Below are positions 12,878 through 25,527 of a stretch of 64,000 bases of DNA, in pieces. The stretch is taken from NCBI GenBank assembly GCA_006503535.1, contig QYRS01000001.1, forward strand, positions 3,100,001-3,164,000, written 5' to 3'. Below the pieces are notes generated by a model. The model saw nothing but the letters and a program-made list of their open reading frames with translations. It ran no database searches and was not told where the DNA came from. This DNA is from Arthrinium phaeospermum (taxonomy: Eukaryota > Ascomycota > Sordariomycetes > Amphisphaeriales > Apiosporaceae). The position numbers and the translations under genes were made by a program. Within the stretch, counting starts at the first letter, position 1. Each line of letters starts with the position of its first letter.

Positions 12878-13720
12878 TTAAACCTCAGCAATCTCCCTCA
12901 GACGACGCAGAGTCGATCGCATAGCAGCGGCAGCGGGGGTGGCAACAGTGTAGGCTATGATGTGTTAGTGACCGGATCAAAAGTCAGGAAGAGAACGGCC
13001 AGGAAGATTGACATATGCAAGACACATTATGTCCAGCCTCCCAACCTGTCCTGGGGGGAAATGCTCACCTCCACCGGCAACAACCTTGTGGCAAGCTCTG
13101 CAGTTCCAGATGCCAACGGCAGTGCGCTTGACGTTGACCTTTCCGCAGAAGGTGCAGGTGTACTTGGCGTGCTGGGTGATTTCCATCTTCTTGACCTGCT
13201 TACGGAGGGAAGCACCGTATCTGAGAGGGGCTTCGGGTTAGCATGCTGTAGCACTCGGGAGAGAACTATTGTCCGCGTGCGACCGGACCCAAGAAGCATC
13301 GAGCAGGCGATCCAACCGACATTCTCCCCCAAGCCAAAGACACGATTCGGCTAGAGTTCCAAACGAAGTTGAGCAGCTGCAACTACGTCCTTTCATGTTC
13401 GATCCAGGACCACCCCCATTGAAGGTCAATGAGAAATTTTCGAAAATTTCGTCTCCCAACCGTCCAATGGAGAATGAATAGGAAGTACAGCTGCGCAACC
13501 GCATCGGCTCTCGTTCGTCATAATGTCTTCGGCTACCGATTCGAGTAGGAATGGGGTGCGGTGGTGGTTGTAGGGTGTAATTGCATGTGTCGTATTGCCA
13601 TGTCGACTTCTTGGGTTTCTCGGGCGCCGCTTTCGTTCAAGGAGACATCGATTTTTTTGCGATAACTTACCTGGTACCGTACTTGCCGGTCACTCCGACC
13701 TTCTTGGTGCGCTTCGTCAT
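12878..13720 (-). CDS. RPL43: 60S ribosomal protein eL43 (L37Ae/L43), intact, three exons
   Basis: Structural protein of the large cytosolic ribosomal subunit with a C4 zinc finger. Exons at 13671-13720, 13069-13220 and 12878-12954 join to 92 codons plus stop, the usual family length. The protein starts [19 protein letters not shown]. The zinc ligands are visible as CTFCGK and CRACHK, and it ends [13 protein letters not shown]. The first intron (13221-13670, 450 nt) is long for this genome and follows the 16th codon, a layout typical of fungal ribosomal protein genes, where a long early intron often carries regulation. The second intron (12955-13068) is 114 nt. There are no frame errors. It is divergent from the saccharopine-dehydrogenase-like gene at 14710. 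Confidence 0.97.
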
Positions 13721-14709
13721 CTTGATTGAAGTGTGTGGTGGACTTCGGGAGGGGTTGATGTGGTGAAGTTGATCGCTGGTTACCGCTTAAGAAAAGTCAG
13801 GTGAGTTTTTGACGGTGCTCGAGTTTTTTGGCCAAAGGGCTCGAAATTGTCCAAGTGTGTGTTGGTTTGTGGGCGACCCACCTCTCGCGCTGGGATTGGA
13901 TGGTGCTAGATCTTTCGGAGCTGGAGCCACATCAGCCACTGCAAGCTCCCCCAAGATCGGCTCGAATCAGCACCAGCCACACAACCAGATTATGATGTTA
14001 AAATTGAATTCTGACGGAGCTGCCGGCGTCGCATTTAATTGGCGGCTCGTGTTTCCTGCTTACATCACTGCACAGCAGAAAAAAGTCCCCTCTAGCTTCT
14101 TGCCCTGCTAGGAACTATCCCCTCCCGCCTACACGTTGTACATGCGTACATAAGTACGTAGAACTTGCGGGCCATGATCCGCAGGACATGCTAGGCCCTA
14201 TGAGGGGTCTTTGCCGTCTTGCGCGGGCTTGCATGGCTCTCGCTGGCCATGAAACACGAGACTGACGAAACTTCTGGATTTCGCCGGCCGAGGCATTGAT
14301 CCATTTATCGCTAAGTCTGCTCGGCGATGCTTTCCCTACACAGCCATTCGCCCACGGCTTGGGCCGTTCGAATTGGCACATAGTCGATTGTGACTGGTTT
14401 GTCATCGCTGAATCTCCTTGACTTAAGCACCTTATTAGGGTGCCATGGACATGGATGGCATCGTCAAACCCCCCGAAGTCCCTGCAATGGAGTCGATACA
14501 ACTAAGTACCAATTAGCCTGCAGATTCTATAAGTATATAATATGTAACATCCGCTCCTCCCGCTTGAAAGATACCTATATTGGAAGTAATTGCAACCCCC
14601 CTTCCTCGATTGTTTTTACCGCAATCATCTACATCTTATGTTGTTATCGCCAATCTTATCCTACCCTTCAAAACATCAAGAGTATCAACACTGCTGAAAG
14701 TAGGGCATC
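13721..14709. other. Divergent intergenic region between RPL43 and the saccharopine-dehydrogenase-like gene
   Basis: Holds both promoters. The first tens of bases upstream of RPL43 are pyrimidine-rich on the minus strand. The 14115-14501 and 14390-14740 frames overlap on opposite strands and look like chance. No specific motif can be assigned. Confidence 0.45.
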
Positions 14710-16276
14710 ATGGCGCCCCAACAGAGCAACCGTCATATGACATCGTAGTCTTCGGAGCTACAGGCAAGTAACCTACGTGATTCATGATGTGATTGTGAAA
14801 CTAACCCCGCGCTCTCAGGCTACACTGGCTTCATGACCGCTGAGCATATCGCTGAGAGACTCCCCACCAATCTGAAGTGGGCTGTCGCCGGTCGTTCAGA
14901 AGAGAAGCTCAAGCGTGTAGTTTCGGAATGCCAGAAGTTGAACCCAAACCGCGTCAAGCCAGGTAAGGAGATCCCCATGTACCATCGCCCCCTTGGTGAC
15001 TTCGCTCGTTCTGACGGGGATACACAGAGATCGAGGTATGCAATCTGAATGACCAAGAGCTGTACGCCCTGGCCAAGAAGACCAAGGCTATGATCTGCAC
15101 GGTTGGCCCTTTGCTCAGTTTGGCGAGCACGCATTCAAGGCCTGCGCCGAGGCCGGCACGCACTACATTGACTGCAACCGGTGAGGTGGTCTGGACCCTG
15201 TCCATGATTCGAAAGTACGAGGCCGCTGCCAAGAAGTCCGGCATCGTCATGATTCCTCAGTGCGGGTTCGACTCAGCCCCGTCGGATCTCCTCACGTGGT
15301 CAATGGCCCAGCTCGTCCGATCCAAGCTGTCCGCCCCCGTAAGCGACGTTGTGGTCAGCATTCACGACTTGAAGTAAGTAAATTGCAGCAAGACAGTAGA
15401 AATACTGTAATCCTTTCCCAAAGATACAGGCTAACACAATGACAGGACGAAGCCATCTGGAGGAACCTTGGCGACCATCCTCGGCCTGGTCGAGACTTAC
15501 AGCCTCAAGGAGATCGGCGCATCGAAGGTGCCGTTCGCCCTGTCGCCGGTGCCCAACTCGTACCACGGACCCGCGCCGTCTCTGTTTTCGAGGCTGACCG
15601 GCGTTCGCGTCGTACCCCACTTGGGCTTGCTGTGCACGTCGGTGACGGCCGCTACGGACGAGCCCATCGTGCAGCGCACGTGGGGTCTGCTGCAGCAAGA
15701 GCGCTCGCGGCAGAAGCAGGCCTACGGCCCCCGGTTCAGTTACCGTGAGTTCGCCAGGGCAAGAGCACGCTGTCGGGTATGGTGGCTCACTACGGCCTCG
15801 TCATCGGCATGACGATGCTGGCATGACGATGCTGGCCCTCTTCGCCCCGGTCCGCAACCTGATGCGCCGCCACATCTTCCAGCCCGGCGAGGGCGTCAGC
15901 AAGGAGGACGCCGCCAAGGAGTACATTGTGATGCGCGGTACGGCGGTGCCGGATGTGCAGCCCAAGAGCGACAAGGTGGCCATGATCGAGGCCAACTACA
16001 AGTCCAGCCCCTATATCTGTAAGTGATACACTCGTCTGCCCCTTTTTATTATGGACGACGAAGGCAGAGAATCTACATTGAAATTTGGCAGCATGGCTAA
16101 TACCAAGTCTTCAACTAGTGACTGCGACATGTCTCGCACAGGCTGCCTACAGCATTATCAACGACGACCACCAGCTCGAGGGTGGTGTGTACACCCCGGC
16201 GTGCTTGGGCCAGCAGTTCATCGATCGCCTGGATGGTGAAGGTTTCAAAATCGAGACGAAGTTGATTGACGCGTAA
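14710..16276 (+). CDS. Saccharopine dehydrogenase-like oxidoreductase, SCCPDH family (frame broken by indels)
   Basis: NAD(P)-binding membrane-associated or lipid-droplet-type oxidoreductase; the true substrate of this family is unsettled. The Rossmann motif spans an intron: DIVVFGATG then YTGFMTAEHIAERLP. Further text is WAVAGRSEEKLKRVV, AGTHYIDC-TGEVVW, IPQCGFDSAPSDLL and, near the end, ACLGQQFIDRLDGEGFKIET. Introns are inferred at 14764-14818 (GC-AG), 14963-15028, 15374-15445 and 16019-16118. The ATG at 14710 needs one more C in a C run to stay in phase. Other slips lie near 15107, 15177 and 15760. A 14-bp tandem duplication (15806-15833) adds a further shift. Coding text resumes after each break, so sequence error is more likely than decay. 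Confidence 0.85.
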
Positions 16277-17511
16277 GGTCAAGCGTTAATGATTATCGAC
16301 TACGGAGCATTCGCTCTGAACCAGCTGCCTTTTGAGTAGTATACTGGGGGCGTATGCTTGAGGGCAGAGAAAATGTGAATTTCAAAGTAGATACCTAGCC
16401 CCTGAACAAGGTTGCAACGACATTTCATGAAGCACAACAACTTCCGTAGGTGCTCGCCTGATACTATCGCTTAAGATATAGGTCAGTTGATCAGTACCTC
16501 AGGAATATTTGAATATGCTGATTGGATGACATATTCTTTCTTCTGTTATTTCCTTTTTGATCGGCACATGGACCAACTGTTCGGGCGCCACCTGGTTGGG
16601 AAACTTCTATGCGACAATTACCCAGACACCGAATTGAGACATGATACGGCAAATATAGGCATATAACCGGGAGAAAAGCCCAATCGTAATCAACAGTGAA
16701 CGAAGCTCGAAATCCCGCTGTACCTCTGGAGAAGCAAGCCTATCCACATGCATCTCAAGTCCAATCGCATTTGCATTTAGTGACATGCATAGACGAGTCA
16801 GGGCCAGTTGTCCAGCAGTATGCAGTCTACATGAACTCGCTGCTCCCGATAACGCTTCACGATAGCCAGTGATTGGGTTCAGTCTCACATCTTTTTGATG
16901 CAGAGTATACTGTTCGCAGCAGGTATTAGTTCATAGTAATGTCTCGCGGGAAGGAAGGGAGTTTAGGGAGAGAGTGTACATGACGTTCCCCGCAATTTCC
17001 ATGCCGGAGGTGGTCGAGGATGCTGCGCCGAGCTTAGACGTCATTAAGAAAACAAAACAGAAACCCAAAACTTGAGCTCAGATCGGATTTGGGCTTGGTA
17101 TGGGCCAACCTTACATTCGACTACAGTGCAATCAGGTGAAAAAAGAGCGGGAGTCCATTTCTGTGCCATTGAACAATCATCTCGAGCAAACCAACGTCGC
17201 GTTCCGTTTTTCATCTTGTTTGTCGCTGCCGCATTGGAACTGTTTGCACGAAGAGCCGCCGGTAGCTGTGGTAGTGTCGTTCCGTCCCTTCGACTTTTTT
17301 TTTATCGTGTCTGCTGCCTCTCACATGGCAATTCAATAACATCAAACCACTAAGCCATCCTGATTGAAGCTACCTTCCGACCCAACCAGGCCATCCCGTA
17401 GTACCCGCGCTAAACATCTTGTCTGTTGATGTTGATCAACGGCCAGGAGAAGACGCCTTTCTATCTTTAGGTCACGCGGAGCAGGGCAATTCCTTCATCC
17501 ATCTTTCCACA
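16277..17511. other. Intergenic region, possible unrecognised minus-strand ORF
   Basis: A 93-codon minus-strand frame at 16607-16888 (starting MRLNPITGYREALSG) has no domain I recognise. Just upstream of its Met on the minus strand there is an acceptor-like CTAATACC...AACAG. It could be an exon of a small gene, but the support is weak. The rest up to 17511 is the promoter of the RMD1-like gene; nothing else is visible. Confidence 0.3.
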
Positions 17512-19335
17512 ATGTCGTCGTCCAGTGCCCGCTCGCAAGCCGAGCGAACACCTCTTCTGCGTCAAGACACCGACCGACCGCGCGCACCTCGAAACGTAAC
17601 CTTCAACCCCAACCCAGTCACCAAGACCATCTTCCCTGAGCCCTCCTCGCTCAGCTCTTCGCCCGCCGGCAGCACATTGATCGCCGCGCCGCCAACTTCC
17701 AATCCCTTCCATCAACATGGGAACAGCCAGGGTCCTCCTCTTCGTCCCTCCCGAACAACACGCCTTTCTCTGCCATCAACAGTCGTCTGCGCCGCCGCAA
17801 CTCCCACGGTAGCACACCCTTTACCGGCCTACCAGCCCCGATAAACTCCTTGCCCAAGCGAGGACCCAGCGATCGACCAAGAACGCCGAGAAGCTCAAGC
17901 TTCTCCCAAACCCGGACTTAGGCGACGATGGTGGCGTCGAGGATTTCGAGGAGAGCGGCCGTGATGTTTACAGTCAATATCCCGCATCAAGGACCCGAAT
18001 GCTCGAAGGGATGCTGCGAGATTAGGCAAGGCGGATCGCGAAAGGTTACCGCGAGTCACGGCCTACTGCACGGCCAACAAATACCAGATGGAGGGTCTGA
18101 TGCGCTTCTTGAAGGGTCGCGCCCGGAGTCGGGCCTCGAATCCCAAACTGATTGACGAATGCATATACTCGCCTTACAACTATGCTACGGGCAAAGGTGC
18201 AGAGCGGGCCGAGGCGGCCGAGGTCAGAACGAGGAGAGAGAGCCAGGAAAGCCAGGACCACCAGGACCGACACGAGCCCCCGAGCACACCCACAAGGCCA
18301 ACCATGATGGAATACGAGCGCAGGCACTCGACAGGACAGCTCACAGATGTTGTCGACAGCTCGGGAGACTCGGGCGCCATGACGGAGGGCTATGGGAACG
18401 GCCGCGACGCGCAGCACAACCTTTCATACCCCTCGATGGAGGACGAGAGCGCCATACAAGAGAGCCCGTCCTCGCAGACAAAGGACCTTGATTTTGATAC
18501 GGAGGTACACACTCCCGAGGTGTTCCTCTTCGAATACGGTGTGGTGGTGATCTGGGGCATGTCGCCGGCGCACGAGCAGCGCTTCCTCAAAGATATTGCC
18601 AAGTTCGAAATGGAGAAGCTGGAAATGGAGGACGTCGAAACTGAGTGCTTCAACTTCTACTACACACGAGAGTATCAGGCGCGGATATACAACGACTTCA
18701 TCACCCTCAGGGATAAGGGCAACTATATGACAAAACTTGCCATCTCCCATGCGCTCGCGCAAAGCGTCAAGGTATGTGGTCTTGGTCGCTATCTTCGCAC
18801 TCTTACTGGGCAGAGCTAACCTGGTGTTTTTCTTTTAGACTTCGCTTTTCGAAGAGCTGATCGCTTCCACTATTGAGACGTGCAAAGATATCCCATCCCA
18901 GATCGCGCTGACGGGCAAGATTGCTCTTTCGCGCAGCCAGATCAACATGCAGATCGGCGAGCTCTTTATCCTTCGTATCAACATCCATCTCAATGGCTCG
19001 GTCCTTGACACGCCAGAGCTGTTCTGGGTGGAACCCCATCTCGAGCCCGTGTACCAGGCTGTGCGCAGTTATCTCGAGATGGACCAGAGAGTAGGCCTTC
19101 TCACAGAGAGACTGGACGTCATCGCAGATCTGTTGGCTGTTCTGAAGGGCGAACTTAGCCACGGACACGGAGAGATGTTGGAGTGGATCGGTAAGTCACA
19201 CGCTATCCTGCCGTACCATCTGGCTGGCTTCCTGTGCCAATCGCTAACAATTTCGCAGTCATTATCCTCATCGCTGCCGAGATTCTGGTGGCTGCAGTCA
19301 ACATTGTGGTCGATTTGTACGCTGGCGTGGATTAG
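17512..19335 (+). CDS. RMD1/DUF155 (YagE) family protein with C-terminal membrane anchor (two frame slips)
   Basis: Homologue of yeast Rmd1/Rmd8, a conserved family of organelle-associated proteins whose molecular activity is not known. The start at 17512 (MSSSSARSQAERTPLLRQ) opens a long disordered Ser/Pro-rich region. The DUF155 core follows: RVTAYCTANKYQMEGLMRFL, then after an acidic linker EVFLFEYGVVVIWGMSPAHE, and FNFYYTREYQARIYNDFITL. The C-terminus is a single transmembrane helix (IILIAAEILVAAVNIVVDLY). Introns at 18772-18838 and 19191-19258 have clean GT-AG ends. One-base slips occur near 17745 and 17921, both in the disordered N-terminus; the whole core is open. Confidence 0.9.
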
Positions 19336-22092
19336 ATCAAGGAGGCGCCTGCTCGGAGTTTGTTTCTGTATATTTGCTCCCCCCTTTACATCCCTCCAGC
19401 CGTAGTTGCGGATTTGAGCCACGGCTCTCATCCTCCCATCCCGTATAATATTACCATCGGACATGTATACATAGTTCCGGTGGTGAGACCCATTGCTGGT
19501 AAAGCAGGAAACCATCATGTGCACAGAACAGCATGCGCTAGTGGTATGTTGTGTATTGTTAGTATTTCTTCTTTTATCATGGCGTTTGGGTTCTGATATT
19601 AAGAAAATGTAACTATTTTTGCATCTTAGGTGGTAGTGAGCTTTGAGGTGATTAAAACACCCCCAAGATCAAGAGAGCCGGCGGCATGTAGACTTCAATA
19701 TAAGAGAATGTGGTTCAAAAAGATCATCAGAGCATTTTTGAGTTCTCAATTGCTTTCGCTAGAATGTGGTTGTATCAAGCGTTTTTGTAGTATTCCATTT
19801 CGTGCCCAAAAGGTACCATTCAATCTGAAGCACCCGAGATTGGATCGGTTGCGGATGGTAGTGTTCTGTAATGAATAGGTAGGTATCAATATTATGTAGC
19901 TGAAAAATACGAATCACTTCTAAAGTGATGTGACAGAGGAAGTAGTTGGCGACGTCTATACGACAATATTGCCCATGAAATTTGATGATGACACGAGTTT
20001 TGTTGCCAGGCTCAGACGCAGACACGCAGCGAAACGCCCTTTGAGGTTGTAGCCCAATACCCGGGGCCGTCGGTATTCAGCCTGGTATAGAGCAATTCAT
20101 CTGACGAGTTTTGCAAGAGTAAGGAAGATTGGCAGTGGAGTGTGGTTACGTGGGCGCTGTTTTGGTAAATTTGGTAAAGAAGAGATGGATAAAATAAAAG
20201 TTCGAGAGTTGAACCACTATACAAAGACATTATCTCCAGATATCAAATGCATTCTCTCACGCAACTGCCTTAAGCCGGCAGAGCTCTCTGCCCGAGCCTA
20301 CCCCTCCCGGACATCTTTACGGAAACAAGGATGTTCCAGACAGTATGGCAAGGTGACTGGCCGCAGGAAGATTCTCGTTGAGCCTCAATCTGGTCCAATC
20401 TCCTTTCTGGCATGTGTGTTACCCATTCTAGCACGTTGCTGTGTGTCGCCTCGACTCAAGCGTTTGTATCTGGTTTCCCTGGCAAATAAAGCAGCCGCGG
20501 TGGGCGTGGTTTCTTCCCACGAGGCACGATATTCCGGTCAAGTTGTTGACCGGCTCAGCCTTGCGGGCCAGTATTAGGGAAAAGCCAGATCCAACCCACC
20601 CATGACCCCAAGGGTCGACAGAAACTGCAGTAAGACGCACCTTAAGAGTCTCCATGCCATGGATCAAGGTAGCTGACACACATAGCCCCATGGAGGGAGC
20701 GTGTGTGGGACAATTGTGATCCCATTCTCTAAATCCAAAGCCAGTATCAACAGCGGTCATGCGGAACAGCTTGACAGCCCTCCTTCTGACCAGCCTACCA
20801 GCCACTGAGCCCTGATTCTCTCGGGCCATGTTCGCTCGGACGTCCCCTGTGCAGGCTCTGAGCCTACCAACATCAGCAGCTGTCATGGTTTGATATGTCT
20901 CAATTGTAGGCTTCCATAAGATACCACAGGATGCAAACATTGTCGTTCAGTATATATTGCAACTTGAACCACATTCAAGATCGGAAATTGAAACCGAATA
21001 CGACTCGAGAGCATGGAAATACATAACATGTTCCATTGCAATGGGTTTTTGAAACGAGGAGACAGCAAGGCATCTGCGAAAACACAATCTATCTATCCGC
21101 AATCAATGGCTGATGACCAACGGTCGGTTAAATATGGGAAACCGAAACGCACGAATCCGCCGAGGAGCAATCACGATCATCATTTTCGGTAATAAGGATG
21201 ACAGGCATGCCTCCATCGCCCCTTTATCCATTTCTATGACTACGTTAGATGCATGGATACAGAAGGGGAACATTCCATGCCAGCTTATTCTCGCGAAGTG
21301 ACCCTCACCCTTGGGAATCTGTCGAGTCTCGAGCCAGTTGTTGATTCTTGCTGCAAAAATTACTTTATTGGGAGAGGCTTTCCGATTGAGCAGCCAAAGT
21401 GTCTGGTAGCGACGAGGATTTCCAAGACTCCCCAACACCCGAAGCCCAAGATGGTGGCCCATCGCCAAATGGTGATGGTGGCAAATTGGCACAGCGAAGG
21501 GATCGTTGACCATCTAACTGCATTATAGACCCCTTTGGAAAGGAGGAACCATTAAATTATCCAATATCTGGCTGAACAGTCTTGCAGCTTCGCTCACTAC
21601 TTACTCTGTTACTTTACGAGTTGACCCAACTAATCTATAACTGAATCGGGGTAGGTAATCCACCAGCTATTCGACATTGACTATCCCAGCTATACCACAA
21701 GGAATCCAGTCGACTGCCCACTGCCTATACTATTACCGGCTATTCTATTTCTTACCAGTGTTGCTTCAGCCACCCCTTCCGTTATCTCGCCGTACACGGC
21801 CACTCTACGGCTTATTCCACCAGATGCACCATCATTTCATCAGCGGATAGCCAAGAAGTTTGCAGTCAGGTAGAATAACGTAACTCATAGTCAATTGCAA
21901 GCCCGTAAATAACCGCTGCTTATTCCTATTCATACAAGGCTCATGCTATAACTTCCATCCTTTTGGGGCCTCATCCACGAACCTCTTTTTTATTACAAGG
22001 GTATCCGGAGCCTTTAACAGGGTAAGTCGCTGTAAAATCATGCAGCATGCCATTAAAAAGATAGGAAAACAAAAACACACAATAAACCGTCA
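19336..22092. other. Long intergenic region, no gene recognised
   Basis: AT content rises, and TACC/ACTAT-rich simple sequence appears around 21580-21900. The largest frames (20428-20940 minus, 170 codons; 20140-20577 plus; 21103-21513 minus) overlap on opposite strands and contain no domain, signal peptide or coherent codon bias. I see no RNA gene or transposon ends. Confidence 0.45.
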
Positions 22093-23054
22093 TTAATAAC
22101 GCCTCGAAAACCTTCTAGTCATCACCTGATCTTGGCCATCGTCGACCTCGGTCTCCGGATCGGTGTCGTTCTGCTCCTCCTGCTCGGCTTCCTCAGCTTC
22201 GGCGGCCTCGGCGTCGCCCATCTCAACATCCTGATCCTGGTCCTGCTCTTGCTCATCGGCATCGGAGGCAGCCGGGGGTGCAGGACGCGAGAGCTTGATG
22301 TTGGTCGAGCGGCCGAGGCCGAAGTCGCTACCGCGTGCGCGGCCGCCGCTCTTCTTAGCGCGCCGGAAAGCGTCGCGTCCCTCTCGCCATTTGGTCAGCT
22401 CTTGCTCGTAGCGCGTCTGGAACTCCTCCTTCTCCGTGTCGGGCAGGTCCTTCCAGCCGCGCGCCAGCTCTCCTCCAGGCGGAATTCGCCGGCGGCGATC
22501 TCGTCTTTGTGCTTCTCCTGGAGGACGGGTCGCATGTCGTTACAGTAGATCTCGAACGCATTGCTAGGGCGCTTGGGGGGCTTGGGTACAGTGTGGTGGC
22601 CGTTGGTCGGGCGGCCGCTGAACGAGTCGCCATGCGAGAACTCGGAGCCGGGCGAGAGGCGCGCATGGTCTGGCTGACGAAGGATGGGCCGGCGGAGCCC
22701 GTCTCCCGGTCACCGCCAGGGACCAGCGAGGTCTTTCTATGACCACGCTTGACACGGAGCGGCTTATCTTCGGGCTGTATGGGGCATTAGTTATGCTCCA
22801 AGAGCGAGAGGGTATAGGGGTTGCTCGAAGGCTGGCTACAGTAGGAGGCGGACTAGGACTTCCTTCCGAGTCCTCGACGTTGCAGTTTCTGGATCTGGCG
22901 TCTCAATCGAATCGCGCGTAGTCTATATGCATCGTTCTCTTCTTCGATCTCGTTGTCGACGCGTGACGATAACGAAAGCTGCTGGTAGAGGTGGTGGTAG
23001 AGGCCAATGATTGCTCGTTTGGCTAGAATGCGACGTACCACTCGAGGGCGCCAT
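22093..23054 (-). CDS. HMG-box protein, Nhp10-like (INO80 subunit candidate; frame broken by indels)
   Basis: Nuclear DNA-binding protein. A likely start at 23054 reads MAPSSGTSHSSQTSNHWPLP. After a frame slip comes a coiled coil (DNEIEEENDAYRLRAIRLRR then QIQKLQ), as in Nhp10-type proteins, which pair a short N-terminal coil with one HMG box. An acceptor-like site (AACTAATGCCCCATACAG) near 22780 suggests one intron. The HMG box begins VPKPPKRPSNAFEIYCNDMR and continues, after another slip, as GWKDLPDTEKEEFQTRYEQE. The tail is acidic (Asp/Glu/Gln-rich, 22130-22260), and the stop is at 22093-22095. The assignment to INO80 is inference from layout; a generic HMG protein is the alternative. It is divergent from CCT8. 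Confidence 0.65.
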
Positions 23055-23757
23055 CGCGACAGGATGACTGGGGTCGCAACAATGTAGAGTTGTATTGCAA
23101 TTGATGTAAGGCGCGATGGACGATGACCGGTTTTGTTGGTGATGTGGTTTAAGAAGAGTTGGGGATGGTGGCAGGAGGCTGGAATGAATAAATAAATCAA
23201 GGAATTAAAAGAACAGTGGTTTATGAGAAGGAAGTTGTTGGGTGTTGCATGCTAATCGACCGTGTGCAAGTAGCTTACCACGAAGCTACTCTGAAAAGTG
23301 ACCTGCAGTACTCAGTACTGCCGCGAGTTCAGTTGCAGCAGACAAGGCTGATGCTTTGGCTGATGCTGGCTTGGATTGGGGATCGCAACGCAACTGCAAC
23401 CCAGTGCTGGCTGGCAAGCTGCATGCGGTACAAGCTTTGGCATTGGCTGGCAATGGCTGTTCAGTGACAAGCTCTGATCCACCAGCGAGCATGGGTCCCA
23501 TCAAGGCTGCTTGTCTTCCCCCCCACACAGCTTTTTAGCCCAGAGTCCCCAAATTTGGTACCTTGGGTACGTTCCGCAGCCCGACAGAACTTTTTTCCAT
23601 TTGCAGTGGAAAGTCAGAGCTCCATCCAGGCTGCCCCCCATTATCTAGCAAGGCCCTTAATCAGAACAGACTTGCGAGATCAACTGGCACACGGCGAACT
23701 GTCTTTTCAATCCACCGAAGATAGTCAAGGTGCCTCTATAGCATCTTTCCGTCCATC
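23055..23757. promoter_or_regulatory. Divergent promoter region of the HMG-box gene and CCT8
   Basis: About 700 bp separate the two inferred start codons. The stretch 23330-23470 is rich in imperfect GCTGGC/TGGCTG words. No TATA box or named factor site can be supported. Short frames here are low-complexity. Confidence 0.4.
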
Positions 23758-25527
23758 ATGTCTCTCAACATCCCGAACGCCCCAACTCGGGCCTGTTCAA
23801 GGGAGGCTACAACAAGTAAGTTCGCACTTTATACACCCCACCTTCGACACCCTGACCCTCATCATGGCTAACCGCCCTCTCGTGTAGCTACGACTCCGAA
23901 GATGGCGCCGTCCTGCGCAACATCGACGCCTGCCGCGCCATTGCCTCGACAGTCCAGACTTCTCTGGGTCCCTATGGCCGCAACAAGATCGTCATCAACC
24001 ACCTCCAGAAGATGATCCTCACCTCGGACGCCGCCACCATTCTGAAGGAACTCGATGTCGTCCACCCCGCCGCAAAGCTCCTGGTCATGGCCAGTCAGCA
24101 GCAGGAGGCCGAGATGGGCGATGCCACTAACCTGGTCATTGTTCTGGCTGGTGAGCTGTTGAAGAAGGCCGAGGACCTTCTGCGCATGGGCCTCAAGACG
24201 GCCGATATCGTCACCGGTTACGAGCGAGCACAGAACTTCGCCCTCGAGGCTCTGGAGGAGTTGGTCGTGGACAAGGTCGATATCCGGAACCAGGAGGAGC
24301 TCAGCAAGGCCATCCGCACCGTCGTCGCCAGCAAGCAGAACGGCCACGAGGACTTCCTGGCCGACCTGGTCGCCGAGGCCATCCTCGCCGTCCTGCCCAA
24401 GAACCCCGCCGGTTTCAGCGTCGACAACATCCGAGTGGTCAAGATCATGGGCGGAAGCCTGGAGCAGAGCAAGGTCGTCAAGGGAATGGTCTTCCCCAAG
24501 GCCCCTGATGGTTCGGTCAAGAAGGCACAGAAGGCCAAGGTCGGTGTTTACTCGTGTCCTCTGGACCTGAGCCAGACCGAGACCAAGGGCACCGTGCTGC
24601 TGCACGCCAAGGAGATGATGGACTTCACCAAGGGCGAGGAGGAGCAGATCGATACCGCCATCAAGGAGCTGTATGACGCCGGTATTCGCGTGGTTATCGC
24701 TGGCTCCACAGTCGGCGAGCTTGCCATGCACTACCTTGACCGATACGGTATCTTGGTCATCAAGATTCTCAGCAAATTCGAGCTCCGCAGAATTTGCCGG
24801 GTTGTCGGCGCCACCCCGTTAGCAAGACTCGGTGCTCCCATGCCCGACGAGATGGGCTCCGTGGATAGTCGAGACGCTGGAGATCGGTGGTGACAGAGTT
24901 ACAGTGTTCCGTCAAGAGAACGATGTGACCCGCACAGCTACCCTTGTTTGCGCGGTGCTACACAGAACCACTTGGAGGATGTGGAGCGTGCGGTCGATGA
25001 CGGTGTCAATGTGGTCAAGGCCATCACCAAGGACCCCAGGTTAGTGCCAGGTGCTGGTGCCGCAGAGACTCAGCTTGTTGAGCGTATACAAGCGTTTGGA
25101 GATAAGACGTCGGGTCTTCCTCAGTACTCTATCCGCAAATTCGGCGAGGCCTTTGAGGTTGTGCCGCGAACGATAGCCGAGAGCGCCGGTCTGGATGCCA
25201 CGGAAACTTAGCCGACTTTACACAGCACACCACAAGAAGGATGACTGGAAGACCGGTGTTGACGTCGAGGTAAGCCCAACCCCTTTTATGTACTGAAAAT
25301 TACACACTTCCAGGGAATCGTATGCTAACTGAACTCCAGAACAACGATGGCTCCGGCACACTGCTCAAAAGGAGGGCATCCTGGATCTTATGATTACGAA
25401 GGCATGGGCTATCAAGCTCGCCACCGAGGCCGCTCGCACAGTGCTGTCGGTAGATCAAATCATTGTAGCCCGACAAGCCGGTGGCCCCAAGCCCCCGGGA
25501 CCCAACCCCAACTGGGATGAGGACTAA
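23758..25527 (+). CDS. CCT8: T-complex protein 1 subunit theta, CCT8 (frame broken by indels)
   Basis: Subunit of the cytosolic CCT/TRiC chaperonin that folds actin, tubulin and other proteins using ATP; essential in yeast. It starts MSLNIPNAP, and an intron at 23816-23887 interrupts codon 20. Family text is dense: TSLGPYGRNKIVINHLQKM, TSDAATILKELDVVHPAAK, MGDATNLVIVLAGELL, VYSCPLDLSQTETKGTVLL, FELRRICRVVGATPLARLG, and the end VDQIIVARQAGGPKPPGPNP. The last two show it is theta and not another CCT paralogue. A second intron is at 25270-25339. Breaks are seen near 23785, 24864 (2 nt), 24948 (one T of a T run), 25204 and 25365; the reading resumes correctly each time. For an essential gene this points to sequence error. 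Confidence 0.93.

Noticed and set aside
20428..20940. 170-codon minus-strand ORF
   Set aside because: No recognisable motif, with a competing plus-strand frame across part of it; not supported as a gene.
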